Shown: positions 10,264-21,508, counted from the first letter of the stretch. The stretch is DNA of 64,000 bases from Psychrobacter sp. 4Bb (GCF_002836735.1 NZ_PJAS01000073.1:62001-126000); one strand, 5' to 3'. A program made the numbers and translations. Notes: generated by a model not told the origin, from the letters alone.

Positions 10264-10375
10264 TATGGCCCGCTTATTTATAAATAAACCTATGAATAAG
10301 GGCTTGTATCTACTATTACCTTGTCTTGAGCCAATCCTAAAATTATAGGACTAATTCAAAACGGCAAACTTGTGC

Positions 10376-10795
10376 TTAGATACCAGGTGCAGTATCAACT
10401 GCATCAGGTACACCAGCGTCAGTTTTTTTCTGAGCTGGACGTGGCGCAAGTTTTTCGCGGATACGTGCTGATTTACCAGAACGCTCACGTAAGTAGTACA
10501 GTTTCGCACGGCGAACAGCACCGCGGCGTTTCACTTCAATACTATCGATGATTGGTGAATGCAATTGGAATGCACGCTCAACACCAACGCCGCTTGAGAT
10601 TTTACGTACGGTAAACGCTGAGTTTAGACCGCGGTTACGCTTAGCAATTACAACGCCTTCAAAAGCCTGTAAACGCTCACGCTCACCTTCACGTACTTTT
10701 ACTTGTACCACAACGGTATCGCCGGGTGCAAAGTTTGGGCGCTCAAGCAATTGAGCGTTTTCGATGACCTGAACCAATGGATGCTTGTTGCTCAT
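10376..10795 (-). CDS. rplS: 50S ribosomal protein L19
   Basis: Large-subunit ribosomal protein at the 30S/50S interface. The 139-residue sequence carries the L19 hallmarks: [30 protein letters not shown] and the S-P-x-I-x-S-I-E-V motif followed by [24 protein letters not shown]. The roughly 20 residues after that, ending in a Pro/Ala/Asp-rich tail, extend beyond the 115-residue E. coli protein. It is last in the rpsP-rimM-trmD-rplS operon, 205 bp after trmD, with a GGAG-containing leader immediately before the start. Confidence 0.97.
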   Translation of the reverse strand: MSNKHPLVQVIENAQLLERPNFAPGDTVVVQVKVREGERERLQAFEGVVIAKRNRGLNSAFTVRKISSGVGVERAFQLHSPIIDSIEVKRRGAVRRAKLYYLRERSGKSARIREKLAPRPAQKKTDAGVPDAVDTAPGI

Positions 10796-11000
10796 GAGAG
10801 TTATCTCCTCACATTAGATAATAGAGGCTTAACGCATATCACCTGTTTGTAATAATTAATCGCATCTCTTTATAGTGAGACACAACGTAAATGGGTTATA
10901 ACCAACGGCCACTATGTGATGACTCGTTTTATTATTGCTCAAAATTCTGTTTCTTAACTGTTTATCAAACCTAGTAACAATAAAGTCAGATTTTAAAAAT

Positions 11001-11765
11001 CTACTTTTTATCTGCTTTGGCCAATGCTTTCAACCACTTCGCTTGCTCTACGGTTGGAGTAAACGCTTGCCATAAGTCTGGACGACGCGTTTGCGTACGA
11101 CTGACTTGCTGACTAAAACGCCACTTAGCGATATTGGCATGGTGACCTGAAAGTAATACCTCAGGAACCGCCATACCCGCAAACTCATGCGGCTTAGTAT
11201 AGTGTGGACAGTCAAGCAAGCCATCGACAAAAGAGTCTTGCTCCGCTGACTTGTCATCACCCATGATATCGGGCAGACGACGTATCACACTATCCATCAG
11301 CACCATTGCTGGCAACTCGCCACCAGTCAACACGTAATCACCTAACGATACTTCCATATCGACATATTGTGATAGTAAACGCTCGTCAATACCTTCATAA
11401 CGACCGCATAATAAAATCATGCCATCGTAATCAGTCATATTGACTACGCTACTCTCACTAAGCGTCTGTCCTTGCGGTGACATATAAATCACCGGACAGT
11501 GCTCACTATCGACACGGCAACCATGTTGACTGGCACGCAATCGTGCATCCTCAATGGCTTTCGATAATGGCTCAGCCATCATCACCATCCCAGGACCACC
11601 CCCATAAGGGCGCTCATCAATACGGCGATAGTTATCGGTGGTATAATCACGTGGATTAATGCATTCAATCGTAACTTGCTCTTGAGTCACTGCTCGGCCC
11701 GTGATTCCAAATTCACGAATCGTGGCAAACATCTCAGGAAAAATACTAATTACGGCAAAATACAT
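11001..11765 (-). CDS. trmD: tRNA (guanine37-N1)-methyltransferase TrmD
   Basis: Methylates G37 next to the anticodon of several tRNAs with S-adenosylmethionine, preventing +1 frameshifts. The 254-residue protein shows the trefoil-knot SAM site: [15 protein letters not shown] and [15 protein letters not shown], plus the [11 protein letters not shown] loop and a C-terminal RRPDLW segment. Length is normal. It lies third in the S16 operon with a 77-bp gap after rimM. Confidence 0.97.
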   Translation of the reverse strand: MYFAVISIFPEMFATIREFGITGRAVTQEQVTIECINPRDYTTDNYRRIDERPYGGGPGMVMMAEPLSKAIEDARLRASQHGCRVDSEHCPVIYMSPQGQTLSESSVVNMTDYDGMILLCGRYEGIDERLLSQYVDMEVSLGDYVLTGGELPAMVLMDSVIRRLPDIMGDDKSAEQDSFVDGLLDCPHYTKPHEFAGMAVPEVLLSGHHANIAKWRFSQQVSRTQTRRPDLWQAFTPTVEQAKWLKALAKADKK

Positions 11766-11842
11766 CTGATGTCTACTTGCGTTAAGGCTAAAACAATCGG
11801 TGTAAGTAATAATAACGTCTGACTAAAAAGCCAGAAACGCTA

Positions 11843-12376
11843 TTAGTAATCACTCGGCCATGCCACAAGCACTGTTTTTTCAGTCATATTGACTTCTATC
11901 ACAGTTTGCTTATGCCATGGAATCAGGCGTTCTTCATTGTCTAAACTGTCTGAATTTGCCGTTACACGCATGATGTCATGGGCACCGGTTTCAAACATTT
12001 CAGTGATATTACCTAGATACTCATCCTGCTCGTTCATCACGCGCAGACTGACCAAATCCGACCAATAATATTCGTCTTCAGCTGTTTCAGGCAGGACGTT
12101 TTGTTCGACCCAAACGGTAACACCGTTCATAGTCTCAGCAACATTACGATCAGGAATCTGCTCAAATTGAGCCACAATTCCTGTTCCTTGCTCACGCCAA
12201 GCTTTCACAGTCAAAGGTTTCATGCCAGTGGCAGTTTTCATCCACCACGGCTTCATGTCGAATATTGCTGTACGGTCATCCGTATCACTGAATACCCAAA
12301 GCCAGCCTTTAATGCCGTAAGGCTTCTTAAGCTGACCAATTTTCATAAGGGCACTAGCGTTTGGAACAGATGACAT
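11843..12376 (-). CDS. rimM: Ribosome maturation factor RimM
   Basis: Assists assembly of the 30S head around S19. The 177-residue protein starts with the RimM beta-barrel (IGQLKKPYGIKGWLWVFSDTDD) and ends with a PRC-barrel (YYWSDLVSLRVMNEQDEYLGNI through LIPWHKQTVIEV). It follows rpsP in the same operon after a 165-bp gap that is rich in inverted repeats, which may lower its expression relative to S16. Confidence 0.96.
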   Translation of the reverse strand: MSSVPNASALMKIGQLKKPYGIKGWLWVFSDTDDRTAIFDMKPWWMKTATGMKPLTVKAWREQGTGIVAQFEQIPDRNVAETMNGVTVWVEQNVLPETAEDEYYWSDLVSLRVMNEQDEYLGNITEMFETGAHDIMRVTANSDSLDNEERLIPWHKQTVIEVNMTEKTVLVAWPSDY

Positions 12377-12436
12377 AGCAGCTAACCTAACAATGATTAA
12401 AACAGCAATTGCAAAAACAATTGCGTCAAAAGCGAT

Positions 12437-12529
12437 AAACAGTTAATGGCGCACCCTGGTCAGACCAGTTACGCTATGTATTCTAAAGTCTACTGAGTCA
12501 TGTCATAGTTTTGCTATGAACGTCTCAGT
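12437..12529 (-). other. Intercistronic inverted repeats between rpsP and rimM
   Basis: The gap holds a 13-bp palindrome CTGGTCAGACCAG (12456-12468) and a second stem-loop in which ACTGAG (12492-12497) pairs with CTCAGT (12524-12529) around an inner CATAG/CTATG stem. No run of T follows, so these are not ordinary terminators. A block containing TGGCGCA and CTGGTCAGAC also occurs in the atpA-atpG gap. Confidence 0.55.
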
Positions 12530-12541
12530 AACAACCAAAAC

Positions 12542-12811
12542 TTAAGCAGTTGCTTCAGTTTGAGCTGCAGACTTGTTGTAAGCTTTTGCTAATGAAGCAA
12601 CGCGATCTGAAGGTTGTGCACCTTTTGCGATCCACGCATTGTACGCTTCCATGTTTAGGCGTACTGCTTCTTCAGACTCTTTAGCGAGTGGGTTAAAAAA
12701 GCCGATGTTTTCAATATAGCGACCGTCACGCGCGCGGCGTTGATCAGCAACAACTACTTGATAAAATGGGCGTTTCTTGGCACCGCCCCGTGCTAAACGA
12801 ATAACAACCAT
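12542..12811 (-). CDS. rpsP: 30S ribosomal protein S16
   Basis: Small-subunit protein required for 30S assembly. The 89-residue sequence begins [20 protein letters not shown] and contains [17 protein letters not shown], both diagnostic for S16; the Ala/Thr-rich C-terminus is variable in the family. First gene of the rpsP-rimM-trmD-rplS operon. A purine-rich AGAGAG ribosome site precedes the start. Confidence 0.98.
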   Translation of the reverse strand: MVVIRLARGGAKKRPFYQVVVADQRRARDGRYIENIGFFNPLAKESEEAVRLNMEAYNAWIAKGAQPSDRVASLAKAYNKSAAQTEATA

Positions 12812-13237
12812 GTGAATTCTCTCTTTCGCAGGTATACCAAAAAGGGCATAATTATATCACAGTCTTTATTTGTTGAAAACATAAACTGTGCATATTTAAT
12901 TATTTATTAACAATAGCTTAAATGTCGACCTAAGTAAAATATAACTGATAATAATGGCTTATTTTTAAAGTTTTTCTTTAGATTCTATAGATTACTGTCG
13001 CTCTCTCTGAAAAATAGATGATTGCTAAATACATTTATCCTTAAGCTTAACTTTATATCTATTCCAATAACTGTTTGGCTCGCTCGTCGATTGCATACTG
13101 TATCAGTACTATTTATTGATTATGCTATTCTATGATATACCGCTATAGATTGATGCACGGACTAGCTTTAAGGCAATCGCAATTAAAGAGCTACACGCTA
13201 TATCACGCTAACTTTTCTTTTACTCTGTTGGACACAT
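12812..13237. other. Divergent promoter region rpsP / sensor kinase
   Basis: About 425 bp of AT-rich sequence between divergent genes. It must contain the ribosomal operon promoter and the kinase promoter, but I could not pick a clear pair of boxes. No ORF or RNA gene was recognised, and there is no response-regulator gene here. Confidence 0.5.
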
Positions 13238-14716
13238 ATGATCTCTCCGAACCCAAAGCCGCGTCGTAAAGGTTGGCTGCCACGCTCTTATTCCAACACT
13301 TGGCTAACGACCTTGATGGTTGCCTTTATCGTGCTTATCAGTGTGAGCTTGTCAATTTTGTTCTTTTGGCGCAGTCTGTATCTGCCAGAGTTAAAAAACC
13401 ATGCACGCTATTTAACGAGTGAGTTGCAGCTGATTAATAGCGTTAATAAAGACTGGCAAGGTCGTCCCGAAGTACGCCAATGGATTTACCAGCACTCTCA
13501 TGTCGTCGTGGTAAACAATCCGAGCGACTTTCCAGAAGTCGCTGACAAGCCATTCGTGAGCTTTTTTACTGACGTACTACAACGTGAAATCGGTGCGCAG
13601 CTTGGTCGCCCTGTAGAGGTTTATTTTAAATTTAAGCCCACACCGCAGCTATGGGTACAAGATAGCCGTGATGACAGTTTTTGGGTGCGTGAGCCTGTGG
13701 TTTACTATTCACAATATAGCCCGACGTTACTGGTGCTATTTTTGATCGGACTGCCTATCCTATCGCTACTAACGATTATTCTATTAGCCCGTCAATTAAA
13801 TCGCCCGCTACGCTACCTACAGCGGGCAGCTACTAATTATATTCGTCTCGGTCATGCAACCACACTGCCAACTCAGAAAGGCCCCACAGAAATACGTCAA
13901 GTTAATATGGCGTTTAACCGACTGTTCACGACCTTGAATCAGGCACAAAAAGAGCGAACAATAATGCTTGCCGGTATCTCACATGATTTGCGGACGCCGT
14001 TGACACGTATGCGCTTAACTGCAGAGATGCTACCAGATGATTTTTTCCGTGAAGGGCTGATTTACGATATTGAGGATATGGATGCTATTTTGGAGCAGTT
14101 CATCTCATTTATGAAAGACGGTTCTGATGAGCCAGTCAGCTTGACCAACCTAGACACTATATTTAATGAAGTCATGGTGCAGTTTGCGCCAATGAAGTTT
14201 GTATATGAGTCAGAATGCGACAAGGTCGTTCCCGTACGTCCATTATCCATCAAGCGTCTGATTATCAACTTAGTCAATAATGCCAATCGTTATGGAAAAC
14301 CACCAATTTATTTATCGGCAACGGTTGTACCGACATTTATAGAAACTGTCGAAGACGAAGATACCGATGTGGTCAGCGAAAATGTGGTGAACAAAGAAGC
14401 TCAAGAACAGTTAGTGATTTGTGTACGAGATTGCGGTGATGGCGTCGCTGACGATCAATTAGAGCGGATTATGCAACCATTTGAACGTGGAGAGACGGCG
14501 CGGACTACTCAAGGTAGCGGACTAGGTCTTGCGATTGTTGATCGTATTGCACGATTACATCATGGTACTGTTGAAGCCATCAACCACCCTGAAGGTGGAC
14601 TACAAGTATGCGTACGCATTCCCCTACTCTCTAAAGTCGCTGGAGATACTACGTTAGCGGCTGACGTAGACGAAGTATCTGAGGTAGACAGCACAACAGT
14701 ACCAAATTCAAAATAG
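13238..14716 (+). CDS. EnvZ-like sensor histidine kinase without adjacent regulator
   Basis: Inner-membrane two-component kinase of 492 residues. Transmembrane helices lie near 24-46 and 163-183 with a periplasmic domain of about 115 residues between; a HAMP linker follows. The H-box ISHDLRTPLTRMRLT (phospho-accepting H249) is the EnvZ form. The N-box LIINLVNNANRYG, the D/F region VRDCGDGV...PFERGE and the G-box GSGLGLAIVDRI are intact. An acidic insertion of about 25 residues separates the N-box from the D-box. OmpR/EnvZ are normally adjacent, but no regulator gene flanks it here, so its partner must be elsewhere. The EnvZ name is an inference from the H-box. Confidence 0.85.
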   Translation: MISPNPKPRRKGWLPRSYSNTWLTTLMVAFIVLISVSLSILFFWRSLYLPELKNHARYLTSELQLINSVNKDWQGRPEVRQWIYQHSHVVVVNNPSDFPEVADKPFVSFFTDVLQREIGAQLGRPVEVYFKFKPTPQLWVQDSRDDSFWVREPVVYYSQYSPTLLVLFLIGLPILSLLTIILLARQLNRPLRYLQRAATNYIRLGHATTLPTQKGPTEIRQVNMAFNRLFTTLNQAQKERTIMLAGISHDLRTPLTRMRLTAEMLPDDFFREGLIYDIEDMDAILEQFISFMKDGSDEPVSLTNLDTIFNEVMVQFAPMKFVYESECDKVVPVRPLSIKRLIINLVNNANRYGKPPIYLSATVVPTFIETVEDEDTDVVSENVVNKEAQEQLVICVRDCGDGVADDQLERIMQPFERGETARTTQGSGLGLAIVDRIARLHHGTVEAINHPEGGLQVCVRIPLLSKVAGDTTLAADVDEVSEVDSTTVPNSK

Positions 14717-14754
14717 CGATAAGACTTTAATTCGAATAAGTAAAGAGGTCAACG

Positions 14755-14934
14755 CTAGTCTTTGCTACCAATAGCCGGCGGAATATACTCAGCACTGTTA
14801 GTGAAAGCTAGTGGCTGGGTAATTTCAGCCTGAGCTGTTTGTAGTGTTTGGGTCGTTGACGGCTGTTTTAAGAATAGATAATAGCCTAGCGTAATCGCAT
14901 TCAACACTACCAAGCCACCAAATAAATATGGCAT
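14755..14934 (-). CDS. Small single-pass membrane protein
   Basis: A 59-residue ORF with a perfect AGGAGG ribosome site six bases before its ATG at 14934, which is why this start was preferred to an upstream codon at 14991. The first 20 residues (MPYLFGGLVVLNAITLGYYL) form a hydrophobic helix; the rest is polar and Thr/Gln/Ala-rich. It is convergent with the EnvZ-like kinase gene and lies downstream of bfmS on the same strand. I do not recognise a family; function unknown. The strong ribosome site and the membrane helix argue that it is real. Confidence 0.65.
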   Translation of the reverse strand: MPYLFGGLVVLNAITLGYYLFLKQPSTTQTLQTAQAEITQPLAFTNSAEYIPPAIGSKD

Positions 14935-15125
14935 CCTATGCCTCCTATGACATTGTCCAACTGTCTTAAAAAATAGCGAAGAGCGCGTCACCCAGCTATA
15001 AGGCTGTATCCTGTTATACCATTAAAATGACGCTGATTGTCTTTAGTATTATGACTAACATTTAAGGCCTAGTCTGATGATTTAGCCTGATAGCTTGCTC
15101 TTATAGCTGAGCCCTATAACTTGGT

Positions 15126-16823
15126 CTAATCTGACAACTTAGTATCGAAGTCGCGCTCGCTTTTCTCTTGCGTTAACTCATCAGCAGCAAGAATTTGCGT
15201 CAATGGTTTAATAGGCCATGTCATCACAAACCTTGCACCGCCTAACTCACGACTCTCATCCACCTTCATACTACCATTAAACCAAAAGGCAATACGCGAT
15301 ACAATAGACAAGCCTAGGCCATAGCCACCTGACGCGCGTGTACGGCTGTCATCTAAGCGTGAGAATGGAATAAATACTTTTTCGCGATCTGCTTCAGGAA
15401 TACCATGTCCATCATCTTCGACACTAACGAAGGCATTGCCTTTTTTGACACCTGCACTAATGATAATGGTTGTTTCTGCATAGCGTAACGCATTACCTGC
15501 AAGATTTTGAATCACACGGTGTAAGTAGCGTCTATCTGCCACTGCTGTTACTTTTGCATTTGGTAAACTGGTTACTATTTTGATAGGTTTACCTAGCGCA
15601 TTGGTTTCGCGCTCGATCTGCTCTAACAGCTCTCTTAAGTTTACTGGTTCTAAATCTAACTTTGGTGACCCTTCCTCAAGCTTAGCATAGGTCAAGATCT
15701 CATCAATCAAACCATTAAGCGATTCAATATCTTCATCAATATAATCACGCTGCATAAAACGTGAGTCTTCGTCATCTGTATCAGCAAGCATATCTACGGC
15801 AAATCGAATACGAGCCACTGGCGTACGAAGCTCATGTGAGACCGCTCGGGTAAGCTCTCGCTGTGACTCAATCAAACGCTTAATATGCGAGGTCATGGCA
15901 TTAAAAGTCGCTGACAAACGCGCTATTTCATCTTGACCAATAACCTGTACTTGAATATCAAGATTACCTTGGCTGACTTCATTCACACCTACCTGAATCA
16001 ATTGTAACTTACGTTCAAGCGGGAAGATGAGCGCATATACACCTAAGCTAATTAGGAACATGCTGATAAGAATCATACTAATAATTAAGTTCAGCGGGAA
16101 CCAATTAAATAACGGTATAGGCCCAATCAAAATTGCCATATCATTGATTTCAGAGGGTACTATTACCCTAATCGCAGAGTTACTCGTACTACTGTTAGTA
16201 TCTTGCAGCGATATAACAACTTCGTCACGACGCAGACGAGCCATCTGATCTGAATCTAACTCAAGCGTATTCACTGCTTTGAACGCTAAAGGAAAAGAAA
16301 ACTTTTTCTCCAATTCAGCCAAACGTGCACGCTTGTCCGATAATGTCATGTGATAAGACAAGTCATCTAATAAAAAGACCGCGATTGCCCGTACTTGCTG
16401 CTCGGTAACTTGAGAGATTCTTGCTGTTAACACACTCTTATTATCCGGCAAGCGGTAATAAACATCTGCATATACAGGCTGGTTGAAATAACGTACAACG
16501 GTATTATCATTTTTAAAACGGCGTAGCTCACTGGCGCTAAAATCTACTTCGTCAATAGGCAAGACTTTAAAAGTAGTACCAAACAAACTACTCGCATCTG
16601 ATAACCAATATTCGCGCTCTTCTTCGCTATTTTGGTGAGAGATTCCTTCACTCACCAAATGGAACGCCCCCATTGCCATATTTTCACGATAGGACTGCAC
16701 ACGCTCCTTATTAATGGTATCCATCAATAACTGCGCAAACAGTGCCACACATAAGCAGACTATAAGTAGCCCAGCATAGATACGAACAAAAATACTGTGT
16801 TTTAAAGAAGAGACTAATGACAT
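15126..16823 (-). CDS. bfmS: Sensor histidine kinase BfmS/RstB-like
   Basis: Membrane histidine kinase paired with the upstream BfmR-like regulator. From the ATG at 16823 it is 565 residues: a first transmembrane helix near 15-40, a large periplasmic domain, a second helix near 245-270, a HAMP domain, then the H-box AVSHELRTPVARIRF, N-box IQNLAGNALRYAE, D-box VEDDGHGIP and G-box GGYGLGLSIVSRI. All catalytic motifs are intact. In Acinetobacter, BfmRS controls envelope stress, biofilm and capsule genes; the same role here is inferred. The ribosome site is weak, and a TTG five codons upstream is a possible start. Confidence 0.85.
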   Translation of the reverse strand: MSLVSSLKHSIFVRIYAGLLIVCLCVALFAQLLMDTINKERVQSYRENMAMGAFHLVSEGISHQNSEEEREYWLSDASSLFGTTFKVLPIDEVDFSASELRRFKNDNTVVRYFNQPVYADVYYRLPDNKSVLTARISQVTEQQVRAIAVFLLDDLSYHMTLSDKRARLAELEKKFSFPLAFKAVNTLELDSDQMARLRRDEVVISLQDTNSSTSNSAIRVIVPSEINDMAILIGPIPLFNWFPLNLIISMILISMFLISLGVYALIFPLERKLQLIQVGVNEVSQGNLDIQVQVIGQDEIARLSATFNAMTSHIKRLIESQRELTRAVSHELRTPVARIRFAVDMLADTDDEDSRFMQRDYIDEDIESLNGLIDEILTYAKLEEGSPKLDLEPVNLRELLEQIERETNALGKPIKIVTSLPNAKVTAVADRRYLHRVIQNLAGNALRYAETTIIISAGVKKGNAFVSVEDDGHGIPEADREKVFIPFSRLDDSRTRASGGYGLGLSIVSRIAFWFNGSMKVDESRELGGARFVMTWPIKPLTQILAADELTQEKSERDFDTKLSD

Positions 16824-17067
16824 ACGTGCCGTGACCAACTTAATAAATAGAGATTGCTAATATCATCAAACATATAGATAGTGCTATGTGTTTGATGATA
16901 TCGAGCATGATCGAATAGAGATAGACTTTTAATTACCGCATTTTAATTCATATGCAGCAATCATCCAAAGACTTATATGTATGACATATATTTAGTCAGC
17001 GTCTATAATAATGAGTTAATTAAACCACATAACACTGCATTTAAGTTTAAAAATTAGAATTTAGCCA

Positions 17068-17099
17068 CAAAAAAACCAGCATCGTTGCTGGTTTTTTAG
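17068..17099 (-). terminator. Hairpin with T-run between bfmR and bfmS
   Basis: On the minus strand AAAAAACCAGCAACGATGCTGG followed by a T-run forms a good intrinsic terminator. It lies about 40 bp after the bfmR stop and 245 bp before the bfmS start, so bfmS may be transcribed from its own promoter or by partial read-through. Confidence 0.85.
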
Positions 17100-17140
17100 A
17101 ATAATGATTAATAATTAATCAACCTATAGAAGCAACAATA

Positions 17141-17857
17141 TTAGTTGCCTTCTTTTACGAATAGATAGCCTTTACTACGTACGGTCTTAATACGTTTTGG
17201 ATTTTCTGGATCATCACCGATTTTTGGACGAATACGTGAGATACGTACGTCAATTGAACGATCTTGACCATCATACTCAATACCGCGTAGACGCTCAAAG
17301 ATATCCTCACGAGATAGAATACGACCTGCATTAGAAGCAAGTAACCATAGTAGATCATATTCAGCACTGGTGAAATCAACCAACTCATCACCTAGGTTAA
17401 CTGAACGACCGCCGTTATCAATTACTAACTCGCCAAACTCCAGACGTTGTGGCACATCTTCTGATGGTGCATTTTCTGAGCGGCGCAGTAGCGCACGAAT
17501 ACGGGCAAGCAATACACGTGGCTGAGCAGGCTTGGCAACATAGTCGTCAGCACCCATCTCAAGACCCAATACCTGATCCATGTCTTCAGTACGTGCAGTC
17601 AACATCAAAATTGGATTTTGATAATGCGGGCGTACTTCACGGCATACGGTCAAACCATCGCTACCAGGTAGCATAACATCAAGTACAACCATATCTGGCT
17701 GCTCATTGACGATACGGCGAATAGCACGATTACCATCAGTTTCAATTGCCACTTCTAAACCATTTTTGACCAAGTAATCTTGAGTCAACATGGCCAGACG
17801 CTCATCATCTTCAACAATCAAGATTCGGGGGGTGTTGTCTTCTTCATTCGTTGTCAT
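17141..17857 (-). CDS. bfmR: Response regulator BfmR/RstA-like, OmpR family
   Basis: DNA-binding response regulator of 238 residues. The receiver domain has the acidic pocket (VEDDER), phospho-acceptor D60 in VVLDVMLPG and the switch lysine in DDYVAKP. The C-terminal winged helix ends with the OmpR-type hairpin KTVRSKGYLFV. Long stretches, such as LDVMLPGSDGLTVCREVRPHY and SNAGRILSREDIFERLRGI, look almost identical to Acinetobacter BfmR, from which the name is taken. The ATG at 17857 was chosen because an AGAGGA ribosome site precedes it; 26 further upstream codons are open but unlike the family. Expected to act with the BfmS-like kinase encoded downstream. Confidence 0.92.
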   Translation of the reverse strand: MTTNEEDNTPRILIVEDDERLAMLTQDYLVKNGLEVAIETDGNRAIRRIVNEQPDMVVLDVMLPGSDGLTVCREVRPHYQNPILMLTARTEDMDQVLGLEMGADDYVAKPAQPRVLLARIRALLRRSENAPSEDVPQRLEFGELVIDNGGRSVNLGDELVDFTSAEYDLLWLLASNAGRILSREDIFERLRGIEYDGQDRSIDVRISRIRPKIGDDPENPKRIKTVRSKGYLFVKEGN

Positions 17858-18457
17858 TGTTATATCCTCTAATACATCTAATTTAAAAGCAGTAAAAGTA
17901 AGAGCGGTAAAATTAATAGCACCATATAGTGGCACAATTGATGTTCGTATAGCTGTTACAAACTTGGTAGCACAGTATACTATTAAATTATCAGCTTCCT
18001 ATACTATAGCTGATAGTCGGTAACAAAACCTATAAACTACCCCTATCAAAACTTTAGTTTGCGTCCAGAAATTACGTCAATTACTTCGTTAGTACATCGC
18101 AATTTGTATTATCTATCGTTTGCTAATTACCCAAACCATCGAGCCAACGTTATCGCGTACAGTTACTGCTCGTTACTTATAATACGTTATGTCTAATATA
18201 ACCATATATTACCGTTGTCGCCAGTGTCTTTTTAAGAAAATTCCAATGGACGATGATTCATTGATAATAAAAGATTTTTCCTGAAAATAGATTGGACTGC
18301 CACAAATACTATCCAAGTAATAACCGTGTGTATTTACCGCAGAACCGTTAATTTCATAATGAATAGACATAAAAAAACAGCCCATATAATGGACTGTCTT
18401 TTTATCATTACTTCTAGCGATAACTCTAAATGATTAGCTAGAGCTATCAGTAATAAA
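17858..18457. other. Intergenic region upstream of bfmR and downstream of atpC
   Basis: About 600 bp, AT-rich, without a credible ORF. It holds the atp operon terminator at its right end and presumably the bfmR promoter at its left end. I see no tRNA or recognisable small RNA, though a small RNA could be missed by eye. Confidence 0.5.
18369..18406 (-). terminator. Terminator of the atp operon
   Basis: On the minus strand ACAGTCC pairs with GGGCTGT (one G-T pair) around a 7-nt loop and is followed by seven T. It lies about 50 bp after the atpC stop. Confidence 0.85.
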
Positions 18458-18874
18458 TTACGCTCGGTTTTTGTACTTACGAATAGTCTGTAATTGTCCT
18501 ACTGACTCTGCAAGTGAGGCCAAAGCCGCATTGGTTTGTAGCGTATCAGACTGGTTAACTAGCATTTGCTCAGCTTTTTTACGTGCTTCGACGATTTTGC
18601 TTTCGTCAAGATTGTGTGCACGCATGGCTGTATCAGCTAATACCGTAACCATCTTAGGCTGTACCTCTAGTACACCACCTGAGACGTAAATTACTTCTTC
18701 TTCACCGTTTGGTGTTTGCACTCGCATTGCACCTGGCTTTAGCAAAGTAATAAGCGGTGTGTGACCTGGCAATACACCAATCTCGCCTTCGGTACCAGTA
18801 GCTATTAACATGCTAATTTCGCCTGAATACAACTCTTCACGAGCACTTACGACGCGACATTGTAACGTTGCCAT
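18458..18874 (-). CDS. atpC: ATP synthase epsilon subunit
   Basis: Central-stalk subunit of F1 that couples rotation and can inhibit ATP hydrolysis. The 138-residue protein has the beta-sandwich N-terminal domain (CRVVSAREELYSGEISML, IGVLPGHTPLITLLKPG) and a C-terminal helical hairpin rich in Ala/Lys. Length agrees with the family. Last gene of the operon, 114 bp after atpD; the gap contains a 9-bp inverted repeat. Confidence 0.96.
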   Translation of the reverse strand: MATLQCRVVSAREELYSGEISMLIATGTEGEIGVLPGHTPLITLLKPGAMRVQTPNGEEEVIYVSGGVLEVQPKMVTVLADTAMRAHNLDESKIVEARKKAEQMLVNQSDTLQTNAALASLAESVGQLQTIRKYKNRA

Positions 18875-18935
18875 ACTTAATTCCTTACCATCAAAGCGCG
18901 ATCAAAAAACAGTAAAACTGCGATGCGTTACTGAA

Positions 18936-18967
18936 GAGTAGATACAAGGTTTATATTATATCTACTC
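18936..18967 (-). other. Intercistronic inverted repeat atpD-atpC
   Basis: GAGTAGATA (18936-18944) and TATCTACTC (18959-18967) form a perfect 9-bp stem with a 14-nt loop. There is no T-run after it, so an mRNA stability or processing element is more likely than a terminator. Confidence 0.6.
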
Positions 18968-18988
18968 GTTAGCTTATGCTCATACAAC

Positions 18989-20440
<1,452 letters not shown>

Positions 20441-20460
20441 CTATATATAGGTGTAGTCAA

Positions 20461-21342
20461 TTATGAAACAGCAGCAGCACCGCCAACGATTTCCGAGATT
20501 TCTCGGGTAATCGCCGCTTGACGCAGCTTGTTATAAACCAACTGTAAATCGTTAATAAGGTCACCAGCATTATCTGTTGCCGCTTTCATCGCAACCATAC
20601 GTGAAGACTGCTCAGAGGCAATATTTTCCATTACCGCTTGATAAACAATCGACTCAATATAGCGACCAAGCAATTCATCAATTAACGTCTTGATGTCAGG
20701 CTCGTAGATATAATCCCAGCTAAGTTCTGTCTGTAGACCACTGTCTTCATCATCAAATGACTGCTCTGGTAGAGGAACCAACTGATTAACTGTTGGTTTT
20801 TGAGTCATCGCATTGACGAATTGGTTGTAGACCACATAGATACGGTCAATATTGCCGTTGCTATAGTCTTCAAGCATCGCTTGAACCGGTGCATTCAATT
20901 GTTCAAACGTTGGTTTATCGCCATAATCGGTCACAGCCGATGTAACTTTACCACCAAAGTTTTTGAAAAAACTCACACCTTTGGCACCGATGACTGCAAA
21001 CTCAGCTTGTACAGACTGATCTTGATAATCTTGGATACTTTTAGTTAGGGCTTTGAATAAGTTAATATTCAAACCACCCGCTAGGCCACGGTCAGAGGTA
21101 ATGACAATATAGCCAACCTTATTGACTGGACGCGATACCATATACGGATGTTTGTAGTCTGATGAGGCATGCACCAAATGTGAAATAACCCGGCGCATAC
21201 TATCAGCATACGGGCGACCCACGTCCATGCGCTCTTGTGCACGGCGCATTTTACTTGCCGCTACCATTTGCATAGCACGAGTAATTTTCTGGGTGCTTTT
21301 AATACTGGTGACTTTGGCACGTATCTCTTTTAAGCTTGCCAT
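20461..21342 (-). CDS. atpG: ATP synthase gamma subunit
   Basis: Rotor shaft of F1 linking the catalytic head to the c-ring. The 293-residue protein begins with the conserved coiled-coil [27 protein letters not shown] and ends with the matching C-terminal helix ([43 protein letters not shown]). [12 protein letters not shown] marks the middle domain. Normal length. The 216-bp gap after atpA carries an inverted repeat. Confidence 0.97.
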   Translation of the reverse strand: MASLKEIRAKVTSIKSTQKITRAMQMVAASKMRRAQERMDVGRPYADSMRRVISHLVHASSDYKHPYMVSRPVNKVGYIVITSDRGLAGGLNINLFKALTKSIQDYQDQSVQAEFAVIGAKGVSFFKNFGGKVTSAVTDYGDKPTFEQLNAPVQAMLEDYSNGNIDRIYVVYNQFVNAMTQKPTVNQLVPLPEQSFDDEDSGLQTELSWDYIYEPDIKTLIDELLGRYIESIVYQAVMENIASEQSSRMVAMKAATDNAGDLINDLQLVYNKLRQAAITREISEIVGGAAAVS

Positions 21343-21470
21343 AATGATTCCAATATAAGAGGGTTAAAAAGCATTGGCGCATGCGACAATCGTTTGATAT
21401 ACAACATCAATCCTACAGAATAACATTTTATATCTTGTGGCATTACGCGATCTAATACCGGTAATGGTTA

Positions 21471-21508
21471 AAACAGTGGCGCAAATATCTGGTCAGACAA
21501 CGCGCCAC
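21471..21508 (-). other. Intercistronic inverted repeat atpA-atpG
   Basis: GTGGCGC (21476-21482) and GCGCCAC (21502-21508) are perfectly complementary with a 19-nt loop that includes CTGGTCAGAC. A matching block (AAACAG..TGGCGCA..CTGGTCAGAC) occurs in the rpsP-rimM gap near 12437-12465. No T-run follows. Confidence 0.6.
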
